Shown: positions 33,095 through 42,247 of the stretch, piece after piece | Layout of the letters: the number at the start of each line of letters is the position of its first letter | Position numbering within the stretch: the stretch's first letter is position 1 | Source: an uncultured Subdoligranulum sp. | GTDB taxonomy: Bacteria > Bacillota > Clostridia > Oscillospirales > Ruminococcaceae | Direction: 5' to 3' | Assembly: GCA_900545545.1 (NCBI GenBank) | Contig: UQZO01000008.1 | Span: 29,001 to 93,000 of the forward strand | Length of the DNA stretch: 64,000 bases | Notes under the pieces: model-generated | Databases searched by the model: none | The model's input: only the letters and a program-made list of their open reading frames with translations | Told to the model about the DNA's origin: nothing | Program-made: the position numbers and the translations under genes

Positions 33095-34294
33095 ATGCTG
33101 CAACGTATCTTTGGCGCGATCCTGCGGTTTTTGCGCCGCATCTGGGGCGACCAGCCGGTGGGCTGGGCCACCCTGCTGCCGGGCCTTTTGCTCACCGCCG
33201 TGCTGCTGGCGCTGCCCACCGGGTACGAGGGCGCCGTCATCTACCAGGGCACCCAGAAAGTGCGGGCCACCGTGCTGGCCACCAACGAGGACACCGTCAT
33301 CTCCACCGGGCTGATCCAGACCGGCGATCAGGTCTGCACCCTGCGCATTGAAGAAGGGATGTTCAAAGGCCGGGAGGTGCAGGGCACCAACCTGCTTTCG
33401 GGCAGCCTTTCCCAGGACAAGATCTTCGCCGTGGGGGACAGCGCCTTTGTGGTGGTGAGCTACCAGGGCGACACCATCACCTCGGTGACGATGATCGACC
33501 ACTACCGCATCACCTGGGAGGCCGTGCTGGCCGTCATCTTCTCGCTGCTGCTGATCTTGTTTGCGGGGCCGGGCGGCGTGCGGGCACTGCTTTCCTTCGT
33601 CATCACGGTGCTGGCCATCTGGAAGGTGATGATCCCCACCTGCTTAAAGGGCGGCAACCCGCTGGTGATGGGCCTTTTGCTGGTGGCGCTGCTGACGGTG
33701 GTCATCATCGTGTTTGTCTACGGTTATGACCGCCGCAGCCTGGTGGCGGTGCTGGGCAGCATGCTGGGCACCGTGACCGCCTGCGGGCTGGGCATCCTGT
33801 TCACCCACCTGCTGAAAATCCACGGTGCCGTGATGAGCGACAGCGAAACATTGCTCTACGCCGGGTACCAGAACCTGGACCTGACCAACATCTTTATGGC
33901 CAGCATCTTCATCGGGGCGGCGGGCGCCATGATGGACCTGGCCGTGGACATTACCAGCGGCGTGAGCGAAGTCATCCGCAAAAAGCCGGGCATCGGCGCC
34001 TGGGAAGCCGTTGGCAGCGGTATGCGCATCGGCCAGGCGGCCATGGGCACCATGACCACCACCCTGCTGCTGGCCTACTCCGGCGGGTGCATGGCCCAGC
34101 TGATGGTCTTTATGGCCCAGGGCACCCCCATTTTGAACATCCTGAACTACAAATACGTTGCCAGCGAGATCTTGCAGACGCTGGTGGGCAGCTTCGGCCT
34201 GGTGACGGTGGCCCCCTTCACCGCCGTGGTGGCCGGCCTTTTGCTGACCCGCGGCGCCCGCACCGACCAGCCGGACAGCGCCGCGGCAGCCTGA
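33095..34294 (+). CDS. YibE/F family membrane protein
   Basis: 399 aa from the ATG at 33095, with TAGGAGAA eight bases ahead; an in-frame start at 33056 has no ribosome site. One N-terminal helix, an extracytoplasmic beta domain (about residues 45-140), then seven or so helices with the YibE/F pattern (SETLLYAGYQNLDLTNIFMA, IGAAGAMMDLAVDI). Such proteins are conserved in Firmicutes; the role is unknown. Confidence 0.85.
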   Translation: MLQRIFGAILRFLRRIWGDQPVGWATLLPGLLLTAVLLALPTGYEGAVIYQGTQKVRATVLATNEDTVISTGLIQTGDQVCTLRIEEGMFKGREVQGTNLLSGSLSQDKIFAVGDSAFVVVSYQGDTITSVTMIDHYRITWEAVLAVIFSLLLILFAGPGGVRALLSFVITVLAIWKVMIPTCLKGGNPLVMGLLLVALLTVVIIVFVYGYDRRSLVAVLGSMLGTVTACGLGILFTHLLKIHGAVMSDSETLLYAGYQNLDLTNIFMASIFIGAAGAMMDLAVDITSGVSEVIRKKPGIGAWEAVGSGMRIGQAAMGTMTTTLLLAYSGGCMAQLMVFMAQGTPILNILNYKYVASEILQTLVGSFGLVTVAPFTAVVAGLLLTRGARTDQPDSAAAA

Positions 34295-34311
34295 AACCAT
34301 CCTGCGCCGCA

Positions 34312-34351
34312 CAGCGGGCAGACCCCTTTCCGGGGGGTCTGCCCGCTGTTT
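34312..34351 (+). terminator. strong hairpin terminator after the YibE/F gene
   Basis: CAGCGGGCAGACCCC (34312-34326) and GGGGTCTGCCCGCTG (34334-34348) are exact 15-bp complements; only a weak T-tract follows. Confidence 0.75.
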
Positions 34352-34397
34352 GCGTTGTCCCGGAAATTTTTGTTGGTTTATCGTAAAAATGACAAAA

Positions 34398-34411
34398 TGG
34401 AAACGGTTTCA
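34398..34411 (+). promoter_or_regulatory. cre site (CcpA/LacI-family operator)
   Basis: TGGAAACGGTTTCA matches the cre consensus TGNAANCGNTNNCA at every fixed position. It lies about 130 bases upstream of the sugar operon start. Confidence 0.72.
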
Positions 34412-34504
34412 ATCATTTTGTAACTTTTCCCGTGACAAGTGCACAAAAAGCCTCCTTGCTTCTTGTGGTTTTCAACAAATTTGATTAAAAAGTGGAAAAA
34501 ATAC

Positions 34505-34533
34505 TTGCTATTTTGTGGAAAACAATGTATCAT
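34505..34533 (+). promoter_or_regulatory. promoter of the alpha-glucoside ABC operon
   Basis: TTGCTA (34505-34510), 17 bases, TATCAT (34528-34533). Confidence 0.68.
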
Positions 34534-34546
34534 AAGCTCACAACGA

Positions 34547-34566
34547 AGTTGGAAACGTTACCAACT
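34547..34566 (+). promoter_or_regulatory. LacI-family operator at the transcription start
   Basis: A 20-bp palindrome, AGTTGG-AAACGTTA-CCAACT, whose core also fits the cre consensus. It sits 14 bases downstream of the -10, a repressor position. The operon's own LacI-type regulator (37848-38873) or CcpA could bind. Confidence 0.72.
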
Positions 34567-34631
34567 AAAAAGCAAACGTACATTCACCCGGGACCCCGGG
34601 TACAACGCCTTTTTACAAGGAGGAGAACACC

Positions 34632-35978
34632 ATGAAAGCCAAGAAATTGATTTCGCTGGGCATCGCCGGAACGATGGCCGTTGCACTGCTGGCAGGCTGC
34701 ACTTCGAGCGCACCCAGCTCTTCTGCCGCATCGACGGATTCCACCGCCACGTCGGAGGCTTCCGCCACCAGCACCGCCGAGGGCAAGGTTTACTACCTGA
34801 ACTTCAAGCCCGAACAGGACCAGCAGTGGCAGGACCTGGCCAAGGTCTACACCGAGCAGACCGGCGTGCCCGTCACCGTGGTGACCGCCGCTTCCGGCGA
34901 GTACGAGACCACCCTGATGAGCGAGATGGCCAAGAGCGACGCGCCCACCCTGTTCCAGGTCAACGGCCCCATCGGCCTGGCCAACTGGAAGGACTACTGC
35001 TATGACCTGACCGGCAGCGACATTCTGGGCCAGCTGACCAGCGACACCTACGCCCTGAAGGACGGCGACGCCACCCTGGGCATCGGCTACGTCATCGAGT
35101 CCTACGGCCTGATCACCAACAAGACCCTGCTGGAGAAAGCCGGCTACACCATCGACGATATCAAGAGCTTTGAGGACCTGAAGAAGGTGGCCGAGGACAT
35201 CACCGCCCGCCAGGATGAGCTGGGCTTCGCGGCCTTCACCTCCGCCGGCATGGATTCTTCCTCCGACTGGCGCTACAAGACCCACCTGGCCAACCTGCCC
35301 ATCTACTTTGAGTACCAGGACGAAGGCATCACCTCCACCGATGCCATCAAGGGCACCTATCTGGACAACTACAAGAACATCTTTGATCTGTACATCAACA
35401 ACTCCACCTGCGCCCCCACCGAGCTGGCCGGCAAGACCGCCGATGACAGCCGCAACGAGTTCCTGGCCGGCGAAGCCGTGTTCTACCAGAACGGTTCCTG
35501 GGAGTACGTCAACCTGACCCAGGACGGCACCTTCACCGATGACGACCTGGCCATGATCCCCATCTACTTCGGCGTGGGCGACGAAGCCAACCAGGGCCTG
35601 TGCACCGGCACCGAGAACTACTGGTGCGTCAACAGCGAAGCCCCCGAAGAAGACATCCAGGCCACCCTGGACTTCATCAACTGGTGCGTCACCTCTGAGG
35701 AAGGCACCAAGGCCATGGCTGAGGATATGGGCTTTGTTATCCCCTTCAAGGGCGCCCAGGAATCCAGCAACGTCTTTGTAAAGCAGGACCAGGAAATGAC
35801 CGCCGCGGGCAAGACCCCCGTGTCCTGGAACTTCACCACCATGCCCTCCGAGAACTGGAAGAACGGCGTTGGCTCTGCCCTGACCGCCTATGCCGCCGGC
35901 ACCGGTGACTGGGACGGCGTCGTGACCGCCTTCGTGGACGGCTGGGCCAGCGAGGCCGCGCTGAACGCTACCGCGTAA
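34632..35978 (+). CDS. ABC sugar-binding lipoprotein, family 1
   Basis: 448 aa. Lipobox LAGC, short Ser/Ala tether, then a MalE-like binding protein fold (VYTEQTGVPVTVVTAASGEYE, NNSTCAPTELAGKTADDSRNEF, FINWCVTSEEGTKAMAEDMGF). Next to malQ and a LacI regulator, malto-oligosaccharides or alpha-glucosides are the likely ligand. SD AAGGAGGAG. A terminator-like hairpin follows, so it should be made in excess over the permeases. Confidence 0.88.
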   Translation: MKAKKLISLGIAGTMAVALLAGCTSSAPSSSAASTDSTATSEASATSTAEGKVYYLNFKPEQDQQWQDLAKVYTEQTGVPVTVVTAASGEYETTLMSEMAKSDAPTLFQVNGPIGLANWKDYCYDLTGSDILGQLTSDTYALKDGDATLGIGYVIESYGLITNKTLLEKAGYTIDDIKSFEDLKKVAEDITARQDELGFAAFTSAGMDSSSDWRYKTHLANLPIYFEYQDEGITSTDAIKGTYLDNYKNIFDLYINNSTCAPTELAGKTADDSRNEFLAGEAVFYQNGSWEYVNLTQDGTFTDDDLAMIPIYFGVGDEANQGLCTGTENYWCVNSEAPEEDIQATLDFINWCVTSEEGTKAMAEDMGFVIPFKGAQESSNVFVKQDQEMTAAGKTPVSWNFTTMPSENWKNGVGSALTAYAAGTGDWDGVVTAFVDGWASEAALNATA

Positions 35979-36017
35979 AACGCCTTCCGGGTCCGGCAGA
36001 CCGACCAATGATACCAT

Positions 36018-36063
36018 GCGGGAAGGGCGGGCGAACCAAACGCCCGCCCCTCCCGCTTTTTTT
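36018..36063 (+). terminator. intra-operon terminator between binding protein and permeases
   Basis: GCGGGAAGGGCGGGCG (36018-36033) pairs with CGCCCGCCCCTCCCGC (36041-36056), then seven T. Partial readthrough would set a high binding-protein to permease ratio. Confidence 0.85.
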
Positions 36064-36077
36064 GTGGGGAAATCAAT

Positions 36078-36929
36078 ATGGAAAAATCGATCAAAAAATT
36101 CTGGCCGGTGTTTGTGCTGCCCACGCTGGCGGCCTTCATCATCGGCTTTATCTGGCCCTTTATCTGGGGCATCGGGTTGTCGTTCTGCAAATTCACCACG
36201 GTGAAAAACGTGGAGTTCGTGGGCCTGGACAACTATTTCAAACTCTGGCAGGATGATACCTTCATCCACGCCTTCTTCTTCACCACGGCGTTCACCATCG
36301 TGTCCACCGTGCTCATCAACGTGCTGGGCTTTACCCTGGCGCTGCTGCTCACCCGGCATGTGCGGGGCACCAACATCTTCCGTACCGTCTACTTCATGCC
36401 CAACCTCATCGGCGGCGTGGTGCTGGGCTACATCTGGCAGACGCTGCTCAACGGCCTGCTGACCGTGCTGGAAAAGCCCCTCATCACCCTGGACGCCACC
36501 TACGGTTTCTGGGGCATCGTCATCCTGATGTGCTGGCAGCAGATCGGCTACATGATGATCATCTACATCGCCGGCCTGCAGAACGTGCCCCCCGACCTCA
36601 TCGAGGCCGCCCGCATCGACGGCGCCACCAGCCGCCAGGTGCTCACCCGGGTCAAGATCCCCATGGTCATGCCCAGCATCACCATCTGCACCTTCCTGAC
36701 CCTGACCAACTCCTTCAAACTCTTTGACCAGAACCTCTCCCTGACCGGCGGCGAGCCCGCCAAAGCCAGCCAGATGCTGGCCCTGAACATCTACGATACC
36801 TTCTACGCCCGCAGCGGTGCCCAGTGGAAGGGCATCGGCCAGGCCAAGGCTGTGGTGTTCTTCCTGGCGGTGGTCGTCATCGCCCTCATCCAGCTTCGGC
36901 TGACCCGTTCCAAGGAGGTGCAGCAGTAA
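36078..36929 (+). CDS. ABC sugar permease, MalF type
   Basis: 283 aa, six membrane helices and the EAA loop (EAARIDGATSRQVLTRVKIPM). First permease of the importer; stop and next start overlap as TAATG. The N-terminus lacks the long periplasmic insertion of enteric MalF, as in Gram-positive homologues. Confidence 0.9.
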   Translation: MEKSIKKFWPVFVLPTLAAFIIGFIWPFIWGIGLSFCKFTTVKNVEFVGLDNYFKLWQDDTFIHAFFFTTAFTIVSTVLINVLGFTLALLLTRHVRGTNIFRTVYFMPNLIGGVVLGYIWQTLLNGLLTVLEKPLITLDATYGFWGIVILMCWQQIGYMMIIYIAGLQNVPPDLIEAARIDGATSRQVLTRVKIPMVMPSITICTFLTLTNSFKLFDQNLSLTGGEPAKASQMLALNIYDTFYARSGAQWKGIGQAKAVVFFLAVVVIALIQLRLTRSKEVQQ

Positions 36930-37777
36930 TGGAAAACTCCAAAAAAACCAAGCGCGTCAACGCGGTGATCTCGGTGGTGCTGGGGCTGCTGTGCCTGGCC
37001 TACGTCTACCCCATCGTGCTGATTTTGCTCAACTCCCTCAAGCAGGAGCGGGCCATCTCCACCACCCGCATCTTCGAACTGCCCTCCTCCGAGACCTTCG
37101 TGGGGCTGCAGAACTATATCTACGGCATCACCTCCATGGACTTTTTGTCCTCCTTCTGGTATAGTTTGTTTATCTCTGTGTCGTCGGTGCTGCTGATCTT
37201 GCTGTGCTGCTCCATGTGCGCATGGTACATCACCCGGGTACACGGCAAACTTTCCAGCGGCATGTACTACCTGTGCGTGTTCAGCATGGTGGTGCCCTTC
37301 CAGATGGTCATGTTCACCCTGGCCAAAACCGCCGACACCCTGAAACTCAACAATCCCTACAACATCTGCATCATCTACCTGGGCTTCGGCGCCGGGCTGG
37401 CGGTGTTCATGTTCACGGGATTCATGAAATCCATGCCGGTGGAAATTGAGGAAGCCGCCATGATCGACGGCTGCAACCCGCTGCAGATCTTCTTCCGGGT
37501 GGTTTGCCCCATCCTGAAGCCGACGATGATCTCCACCGCCATTCTGGAAACCATGTGGGTATGGAACGACTATCTGCTGCCCACGCTGGTATTGGACATT
37601 AAAAAATACCGCACCATTCCCATGGCGATCCAGTATTTCCGGGGCAGCTACGGCAAGGTGGAGATGGGCCCCATGATGGCCTGCATCATGCTCACCGTCC
37701 TGCCGGTGGTCATTCTGTATCTGGTCTGCCAGAAGTACATCATCGAGGGCGTCGTAGCCGGCGCCGTCAAGGGCTGA
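36929..37777 (+). CDS. ABC sugar permease, MalG type
   Basis: 282 aa from the ATG at 36929, with AAGGAGG upstream in the preceding gene. Six helices; EAA loop EEAAMIDGCNPLQIFFRVV; ends with the family's typical EGVVAGAVKG. No ATPase gene follows, so a shared MsmX/MsmK-type ATPase encoded elsewhere is needed. Confidence 0.9.
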   Translation: MENSKKTKRVNAVISVVLGLLCLAYVYPIVLILLNSLKQERAISTTRIFELPSSETFVGLQNYIYGITSMDFLSSFWYSLFISVSSVLLILLCCSMCAWYITRVHGKLSSGMYYLCVFSMVVPFQMVMFTLAKTADTLKLNNPYNICIIYLGFGAGLAVFMFTGFMKSMPVEIEEAAMIDGCNPLQIFFRVVCPILKPTMISTAILETMWVWNDYLLPTLVLDIKKYRTIPMAIQYFRGSYGKVEMGPMMACIMLTVLPVVILYLVCQKYIIEGVVAGAVKG

Positions 37778-37847
37778 TTCCAGCCCGTTCCGCCCGCCGT
37801 CCCTGCAAAAAAGGCGGGTGCCATCCAAACGAAAGAAGGGGTATGCT

Positions 37848-38873
37848 ATGACGATCAAGGATATTGCCCGGGAAGCCGGGTATGCGGTGGGCACCGTCTC
37901 CCGCGTGATCAACAACAACCCCAACGTCAGCGAAGCCGCCCGTGCCCGCATTCTGGAAGTCATCCGCAAATACAACTTCCAGCCCAACTCCAACGCCAAG
38001 CATCTGAAACAGCAGGCCAGCCAGGGCATTGCCATGATCGTAAAAGGCACCCACAACATGCTGTTTGCCTCGGTGCTGGAAAAAATGCAGACCGAATGCA
38101 CAGCCGCCGGGTACAACGGCATGGTCTACTACATCGACGAAAACGACAACGAGGTGGACCGCGCCCGCCAGATCTGCCGGGAACACAAACCCCACGGCGT
38201 GATCTTTCTGGGTTCCGACCGCAACCATTTCACGCCGGAACTCACCGACCTGGGCATCCCCTGCCTGCTGATGACCAACACCGCCGCCACCGCGGCCATC
38301 CCCAATCTGTCCAGCGTCAGCGTGGACGACGTGGCGGCCGCAGCCCGGATGGTGGGACATCTGCTGGACAACGGCCACCGGCGCATCGCCTTTATCGGCG
38401 GCGACCTGACTTCCTCCCAGCCCAGTTCCGCCCGTCTGAGCGGCTGCCTGAGCGAATTTTCCCGCCGGGGACTTTCCTTCGAGCCCGACAAACAGTATAT
38501 CGCCGCACGGTACACCCTGCCGGGCGGCTACCACGCCATGGAACAATTGCTGGATAACCTGCCCGACCTGACGGCGGTGTTCGCATTCAGTGACATTATG
38601 GCCATCGGTGCCATGCGGGCGCTGCGGGACCGCGGCCTGCGGGTGCCGGAGGATGTTTCGGTGTGCGGCTTTGACGGCATCGAGCTGGCGGATTATCTTT
38701 CCCCCCGGCTGACCACCATCCGGCAGCCTGCCGAGCGGATGGCCGGGCGGGGCGTGGCGATTCTCATCCGCTGCATCGAAGAACAGTGCGATGCGGTACA
38801 CGAACTGGTGCCCTACGAACTGCTGGAGGGCGAGAGTGTGCTGCATCTGCCCGGTGCAGAGGAATCCCATTGA
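37848..38873 (+). CDS. LacI-family transcriptional regulator
   Basis: 341 aa from the ATG at 37848 (MTIKDIAREAGYAVGTVSRV), the standard LacI helix-turn-helix and hinge start; an in-frame GTG/ATG-type start at 37818 adds only a non-family tail. A periplasmic-binding-protein-like effector domain follows (GFDGIELADYLSPRLTTI near residue 270). Likely represses the operon through the palindrome at 34547-34566; effector probably a malto-oligosaccharide or glucoside. Confidence 0.9.
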   Translation: MTIKDIAREAGYAVGTVSRVINNNPNVSEAARARILEVIRKYNFQPNSNAKHLKQQASQGIAMIVKGTHNMLFASVLEKMQTECTAAGYNGMVYYIDENDNEVDRARQICREHKPHGVIFLGSDRNHFTPELTDLGIPCLLMTNTAATAAIPNLSSVSVDDVAAAARMVGHLLDNGHRRIAFIGGDLTSSQPSSARLSGCLSEFSRRGLSFEPDKQYIAARYTLPGGYHAMEQLLDNLPDLTAVFAFSDIMAIGAMRALRDRGLRVPEDVSVCGFDGIELADYLSPRLTTIRQPAERMAGRGVAILIRCIEEQCDAVHELVPYELLEGESVLHLPGAEESH

Positions 38874-38891
38874 CCGAAAGGAGGTTTGCCC

Positions 38892-40373
38892 ATGCGCGCA
38901 AGTGGTGTGCTGATGCACCTGTCCAGTCTGCCGTCGCCCTATGGCATCGGCACGATGGGCGCGGCGGCAAGGGCATTTGTAGATTTTCTGGCGGCGGCGG
39001 GGCAGCGCTACTGGCAGCTGCTTCCCATCTGCCCCACCAGCTACGGAGACAGCCCCTACCAGTCCTTTTCCACCTTTGCAGGCAACCCGTACCTCATCGA
39101 CCTGGACGCCCTGGCCGCCGACGGCCTGCTGTTGCCCGGGGAATACAACCAGATTGACTGGGAAAGCACCCCCGACCGTGTGAACTACGGGGCGCTCTAC
39201 CAAAAGCGCTGGGCGGTGCTGCGCAAGGCCTGTGACCGGCTTTTGCAAAACCCGCCCCCCGCCTACGCCGATTTCTGTGCGGCCAATGATTTCTGGCTGC
39301 CGGACTATGCGCTGTTCATGGCGCTGAAGGACGAGCACGGCGGCCGTGCCTGGAGCGAGTGGGAACCCGCCCTGCGCCGCCGGGACCCCGCCGCCCTGGC
39401 CGAGGCCCGCGCCCGCTGTGCGGAGGCCATCGGTTTCTGGCAGGCGGTGCAGTACCTGTTCTTCTCCCAGTGGCGGGCGCTGAAAGCCTACGCCAACGAC
39501 CGCGGCATCCGCATCATCGGGGACCTGCCCATCTATGTGGCCGCCGACAGCGTGGATGTGTGGAGCACGCCGGAAGCCTTCCAGCTGGACGAAAACCTGC
39601 TGCCCACCGAGGTAGCCGGCTGCCCGCCGGACGGATTTTCCGCCACGGGGCAGCTGTGGGGCAACCCGCTGTACGACTGGGACGCCATGCGCCGGGATGA
39701 TTTTGCCTGGTGGGTGCGGCGGTTCCGGGTGCTGTGCAGCACCTACGATGTGCTGCGCATCGACCATTTCCGCGGGTTTGCTGGGTATTATGCCATCCCC
39801 TACGGCCAGGCCGACGCCTGCGGCGGACGGTGGCGGCAGGGCCCCGGCATCGACCTCTTCCGCGCCGTGGAGAAAGCACTGGGCAAACAGCCCATCCTGG
39901 CCGAGGACCTGGGTTTCCTCACCGACGATGTGCGCCGGCTGCTGCAGGAGAGCGGGTTCCCCGGCATGAAGGTGCTGGAATTCGCCTTTGACAGCCGGGA
40001 TGGCGGGGACTACCTGCCCCACACCTACCCCCGGCACTGTGTGGTCTACACCGGCACCCACGACAACGAGCCGGTGAACGGCTGGTTTGAGACCGCCCCC
40101 GCCCCCGACATTGCCCACGCCCTGGACTACCTGAAACTGACGAAAGAAGAAGGCTACCACTGGGGCATGATGCGCGCGGCCTGGGCCAGCGTGGCGGACC
40201 TGGCCATCGTACAGGCCCAGGACCTGCTGGGGCTGGGCCACGAAGCCCGGATGAACACCCCCTCCACCCTGGGCGGCAACTGGTGCTGGCGGGCGCTGCC
40301 CGGCGTTTTTGACGACGCCCTGGCCGCCAAGGTACGCCACCAGATGGAACTGTACGGGCGGCTGAACGGATAA
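38892..40373 (+). CDS. malQ: 4-alpha-glucanotransferase (amylomaltase, GH77)
   Basis: 493 aa from the ATG at 38892, with AAAGGAGG seven bases ahead. GH77 motifs: SGVLMHLSSLPSPYGIGTMG at the N-terminus, IGDLPIYVAADSVDVW, RIDHFRGFAGYY (nucleophile Asp), LAEDLGF (acid/base Glu) and GTHDNE. Transfers glucan segments between alpha-1,4-glucans, so imported maltodextrins can be reshaped and degraded. 18 bases after the regulator. A terminator follows. Confidence 0.94.
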   Translation: MRASGVLMHLSSLPSPYGIGTMGAAARAFVDFLAAAGQRYWQLLPICPTSYGDSPYQSFSTFAGNPYLIDLDALAADGLLLPGEYNQIDWESTPDRVNYGALYQKRWAVLRKACDRLLQNPPPAYADFCAANDFWLPDYALFMALKDEHGGRAWSEWEPALRRRDPAALAEARARCAEAIGFWQAVQYLFFSQWRALKAYANDRGIRIIGDLPIYVAADSVDVWSTPEAFQLDENLLPTEVAGCPPDGFSATGQLWGNPLYDWDAMRRDDFAWWVRRFRVLCSTYDVLRIDHFRGFAGYYAIPYGQADACGGRWRQGPGIDLFRAVEKALGKQPILAEDLGFLTDDVRRLLQESGFPGMKVLEFAFDSRDGGDYLPHTYPRHCVVYTGTHDNEPVNGWFETAPAPDIAHALDYLKLTKEEGYHWGMMRAAWASVADLAIVQAQDLLGLGHEARMNTPSTLGGNWCWRALPGVFDDALAAKVRHQMELYGRLNG

Positions 40374-40423
40374 CGCTTCCTCCTCCGAGGCTTACCCTCC
40401 TCTGTCCCCGGATGCTATACCCA

Positions 40424-40459
40424 CCCGCCTGCGGCGCACACCGCAGGCGGGACTTTTTT
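40424..40459 (+). terminator. intrinsic terminator after malQ
   Basis: CCCGCCTGCGG (40424-40434) and CCGCAGGCGGG (40441-40451) are exact complements, then AC and six T. Confidence 0.9.
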
Positions 40460-40523
40460 GTGCCGGGGCGCTGGTTTTTGCCGCCGGGGTGTGCTACCAT
40501 ACATACAAAAGGAGGTATGCTGG

Positions 40524-41558
40524 ATGCTGGCATATACATACATAAAACAGGGCACCTTTGCCCTGCTGGACAAACCCAAACCCGTTTTGCAGAACGACCG
40601 GGACGCCATCGTCAAGGTGACGCTGGGCAGCATCTGCACCAGTGACCTGCACATCAAGCACGGCTCGGTGCCCCGGGCGGTGCCGGGCATCACGGTAGGC
40701 CACGAGATGGTGGGCATTGTGGAGCAGGTGGGCGCCGGGGTGACGACGGTACGGCCCGGCGACCGGGTGACCGTGAACGTGGAGACCTTCTGCGGCGACT
40801 GCTTTTTCTGCCGCCACGGCTGGGTGAACAACTGCACCGACCCCAACGGCGGCTGGGCCCTGGGCTGCCGCATCGACGGCGGCCAGGCGGAGTATGTGCG
40901 GGTGCCCTACGCCGACCAGGGGCTGACGAAAATTCCCGATTCCGTCACCGACGAACAGGCCCTGTTTGTGGGGGATGTGCTGGCCACCGGCTACTGGGCG
41001 GCGCAGATCTCCGAGATCACCCCCGAGGATACCGTGCTGATCCTGGGCGCCGGGCCCACGGGGCTGTGCACCCTGCAATGCGTGCGGCTGTATACCCCGA
41101 AGCGGATCATCGTCTGCGACAAGGACGCCGACCGGCTGGCCTTTGTGGCCGCCCACTACCCCGAAGTGCTCACCGCCCCGCCGGAACAGCTGCCGGAGTT
41201 TGTGCAGGCCCACAGCGACCACGGCGGTGCCGACGCCGTGCTTGAAGTAGCGGGCAGCGACGAGACCTTCCGGCTGGCGTGGCAGTGCGCCCGGCCCAAC
41301 GCCATCGTGACGGTGGTGGCGCTGTACGACGTCCCGCAGGTGCTGCCCCTGCCCGATATGTACGGCAAGAACCTGATCTTCAAGACCGGCGGCGTGGACG
41401 GCTGCCACTGCAAGGAAACGCTGGACCTTATCGCTGAAGGCAAGCTGGACACCACGCCCCTGATCACCCACACCTATGACCTCAAGGACATTGAGGCGGC
41501 CTACGACCTGTTTGAGCACCGCCGCGACGGCGTCATCAAGGTGGCCATCCGCTGCTGA
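40524..41558 (+). CDS. zinc-dependent alcohol/polyol dehydrogenase
   Basis: 344 aa from the ATG at 40524, with AAAGGAGG upstream. MDR superfamily: catalytic-zinc motif ICTSDLHIKHG and GHEMVGIVEQVG, four structural-zinc cysteines (FCGDCFFCRHGWVNNC), NAD-binding VLILGAGPTGLCTLQ. Oxidises an alcohol, polyol or threonine-like substrate; specificity cannot be told. Separated from malQ by a terminator, so a separate unit. Confidence 0.87.
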   Translation: MLAYTYIKQGTFALLDKPKPVLQNDRDAIVKVTLGSICTSDLHIKHGSVPRAVPGITVGHEMVGIVEQVGAGVTTVRPGDRVTVNVETFCGDCFFCRHGWVNNCTDPNGGWALGCRIDGGQAEYVRVPYADQGLTKIPDSVTDEQALFVGDVLATGYWAAQISEITPEDTVLILGAGPTGLCTLQCVRLYTPKRIIVCDKDADRLAFVAAHYPEVLTAPPEQLPEFVQAHSDHGGADAVLEVAGSDETFRLAWQCARPNAIVTVVALYDVPQVLPLPDMYGKNLIFKTGGVDGCHCKETLDLIAEGKLDTTPLITHTYDLKDIEAAYDLFEHRRDGVIKVAIRC

Positions 41559-41559
41559 C

Positions 41560-41594
41560 AAAAAACTCCCCGCCCGGTGGGCGGGGAGTTTTTT
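41560..41594. terminator. bidirectional terminator between converging genes
   Basis: ACTCCCCGCCC (41565-41575), GGT, GGGCGGGGAGT (41579-41589), flanked by A5 and T5. Confidence 0.92.
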
Positions 41595-41596
41595 CA

Positions 41597-42010
41597 TCAC
41601 ATCACCATCAGCAATGTACCTGCCGCAATCAGCCCACACCCCAGAGCAGAGCGGGGCGTGACCTGTTCATGGAGCAGCAGCGCCGCCAGCACCAGCGTGA
41701 TGACCACGCTGAGCTTGTCGATGGGGACCACCTTGCTGGCGGGGCCCAGCTGCAAAGCCTTGTAGTAGCACAGCCAGGAGGCACCGGTGGCCAGCCCCGA
41801 TAAAATCAGGAACAGCCAGCTGCGGCGGCCGATCTGGGTGATGCCGTCCTGGGTGCCGGTGAGGAACACCATACCCCAGGCCATGGCCAGCACCACGGTG
41901 GTGCGCACCGCCGTGGCCAGGTTGGAGTTGACCCCGTCGATGCCGATTTTGGCGAGGATGGACGTGAGGGCCGCAAACACCGACGACCCCACCGCAAAGA
42001 CAAACCACAT
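41597..42010 (-). CDS. EamA-domain half-size transporter
   Basis: 137 aa with about five membrane helices, a single EamA unit ending in the typical ALGCGLIAAGTLL helix. Full-length DMT exporters carry two such units, so this one must work as a dimer, as in the small YdzE/EmrE-like members. Substrate unknown. A TATAAT lies at 42068-42063 on the minus strand. Confidence 0.82.
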   Translation of the reverse strand: MWFVFAVGSSVFAALTSILAKIGIDGVNSNLATAVRTTVVLAMAWGMVFLTGTQDGITQIGRRSWLFLILSGLATGASWLCYYKALQLGPASKVVPIDKLSVVITLVLAALLLHEQVTPRSALGCGLIAAGTLLMVM

Positions 42011-42107
42011 GGGGAAACGCTTCCCTTACAAAAGAATGGGCAGCCTGCGGGCTGCTGGTTCTATTATAGCACACCTGTCCAGGGGCTGCGGCATGGATGG
42101 GGAAAAA

Positions 42108-42136
42108 TTGCGCCTGCCGTCATTTGGGTGTATACT
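42108..42136 (+). promoter_or_regulatory. promoter of the MATE exporter gene
   Basis: TTGCGC (42108-42113), 17 bases, TATACT (42131-42136). It faces away from the EamA gene's promoter region. Confidence 0.6.
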
Positions 42137-42247
42137 GCTGTAGGAAGAAGGTGCCTTCTTTCCGCAGAAGACGGCATCCCCCTCGCTTTCCACCGCGGGA
42201 CGCCGCCCTGCGCGCCGTGGAACAAAACCAGAAGGAGGCCCCTGAAA

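Noticed and set aside
37767..40340. Open frame of 857 codons on the minus strand
   Set aside because: It is antisense to the LacI gene and malQ, rich in His/Gly/Val as expected of an antisense frame, with no domain.
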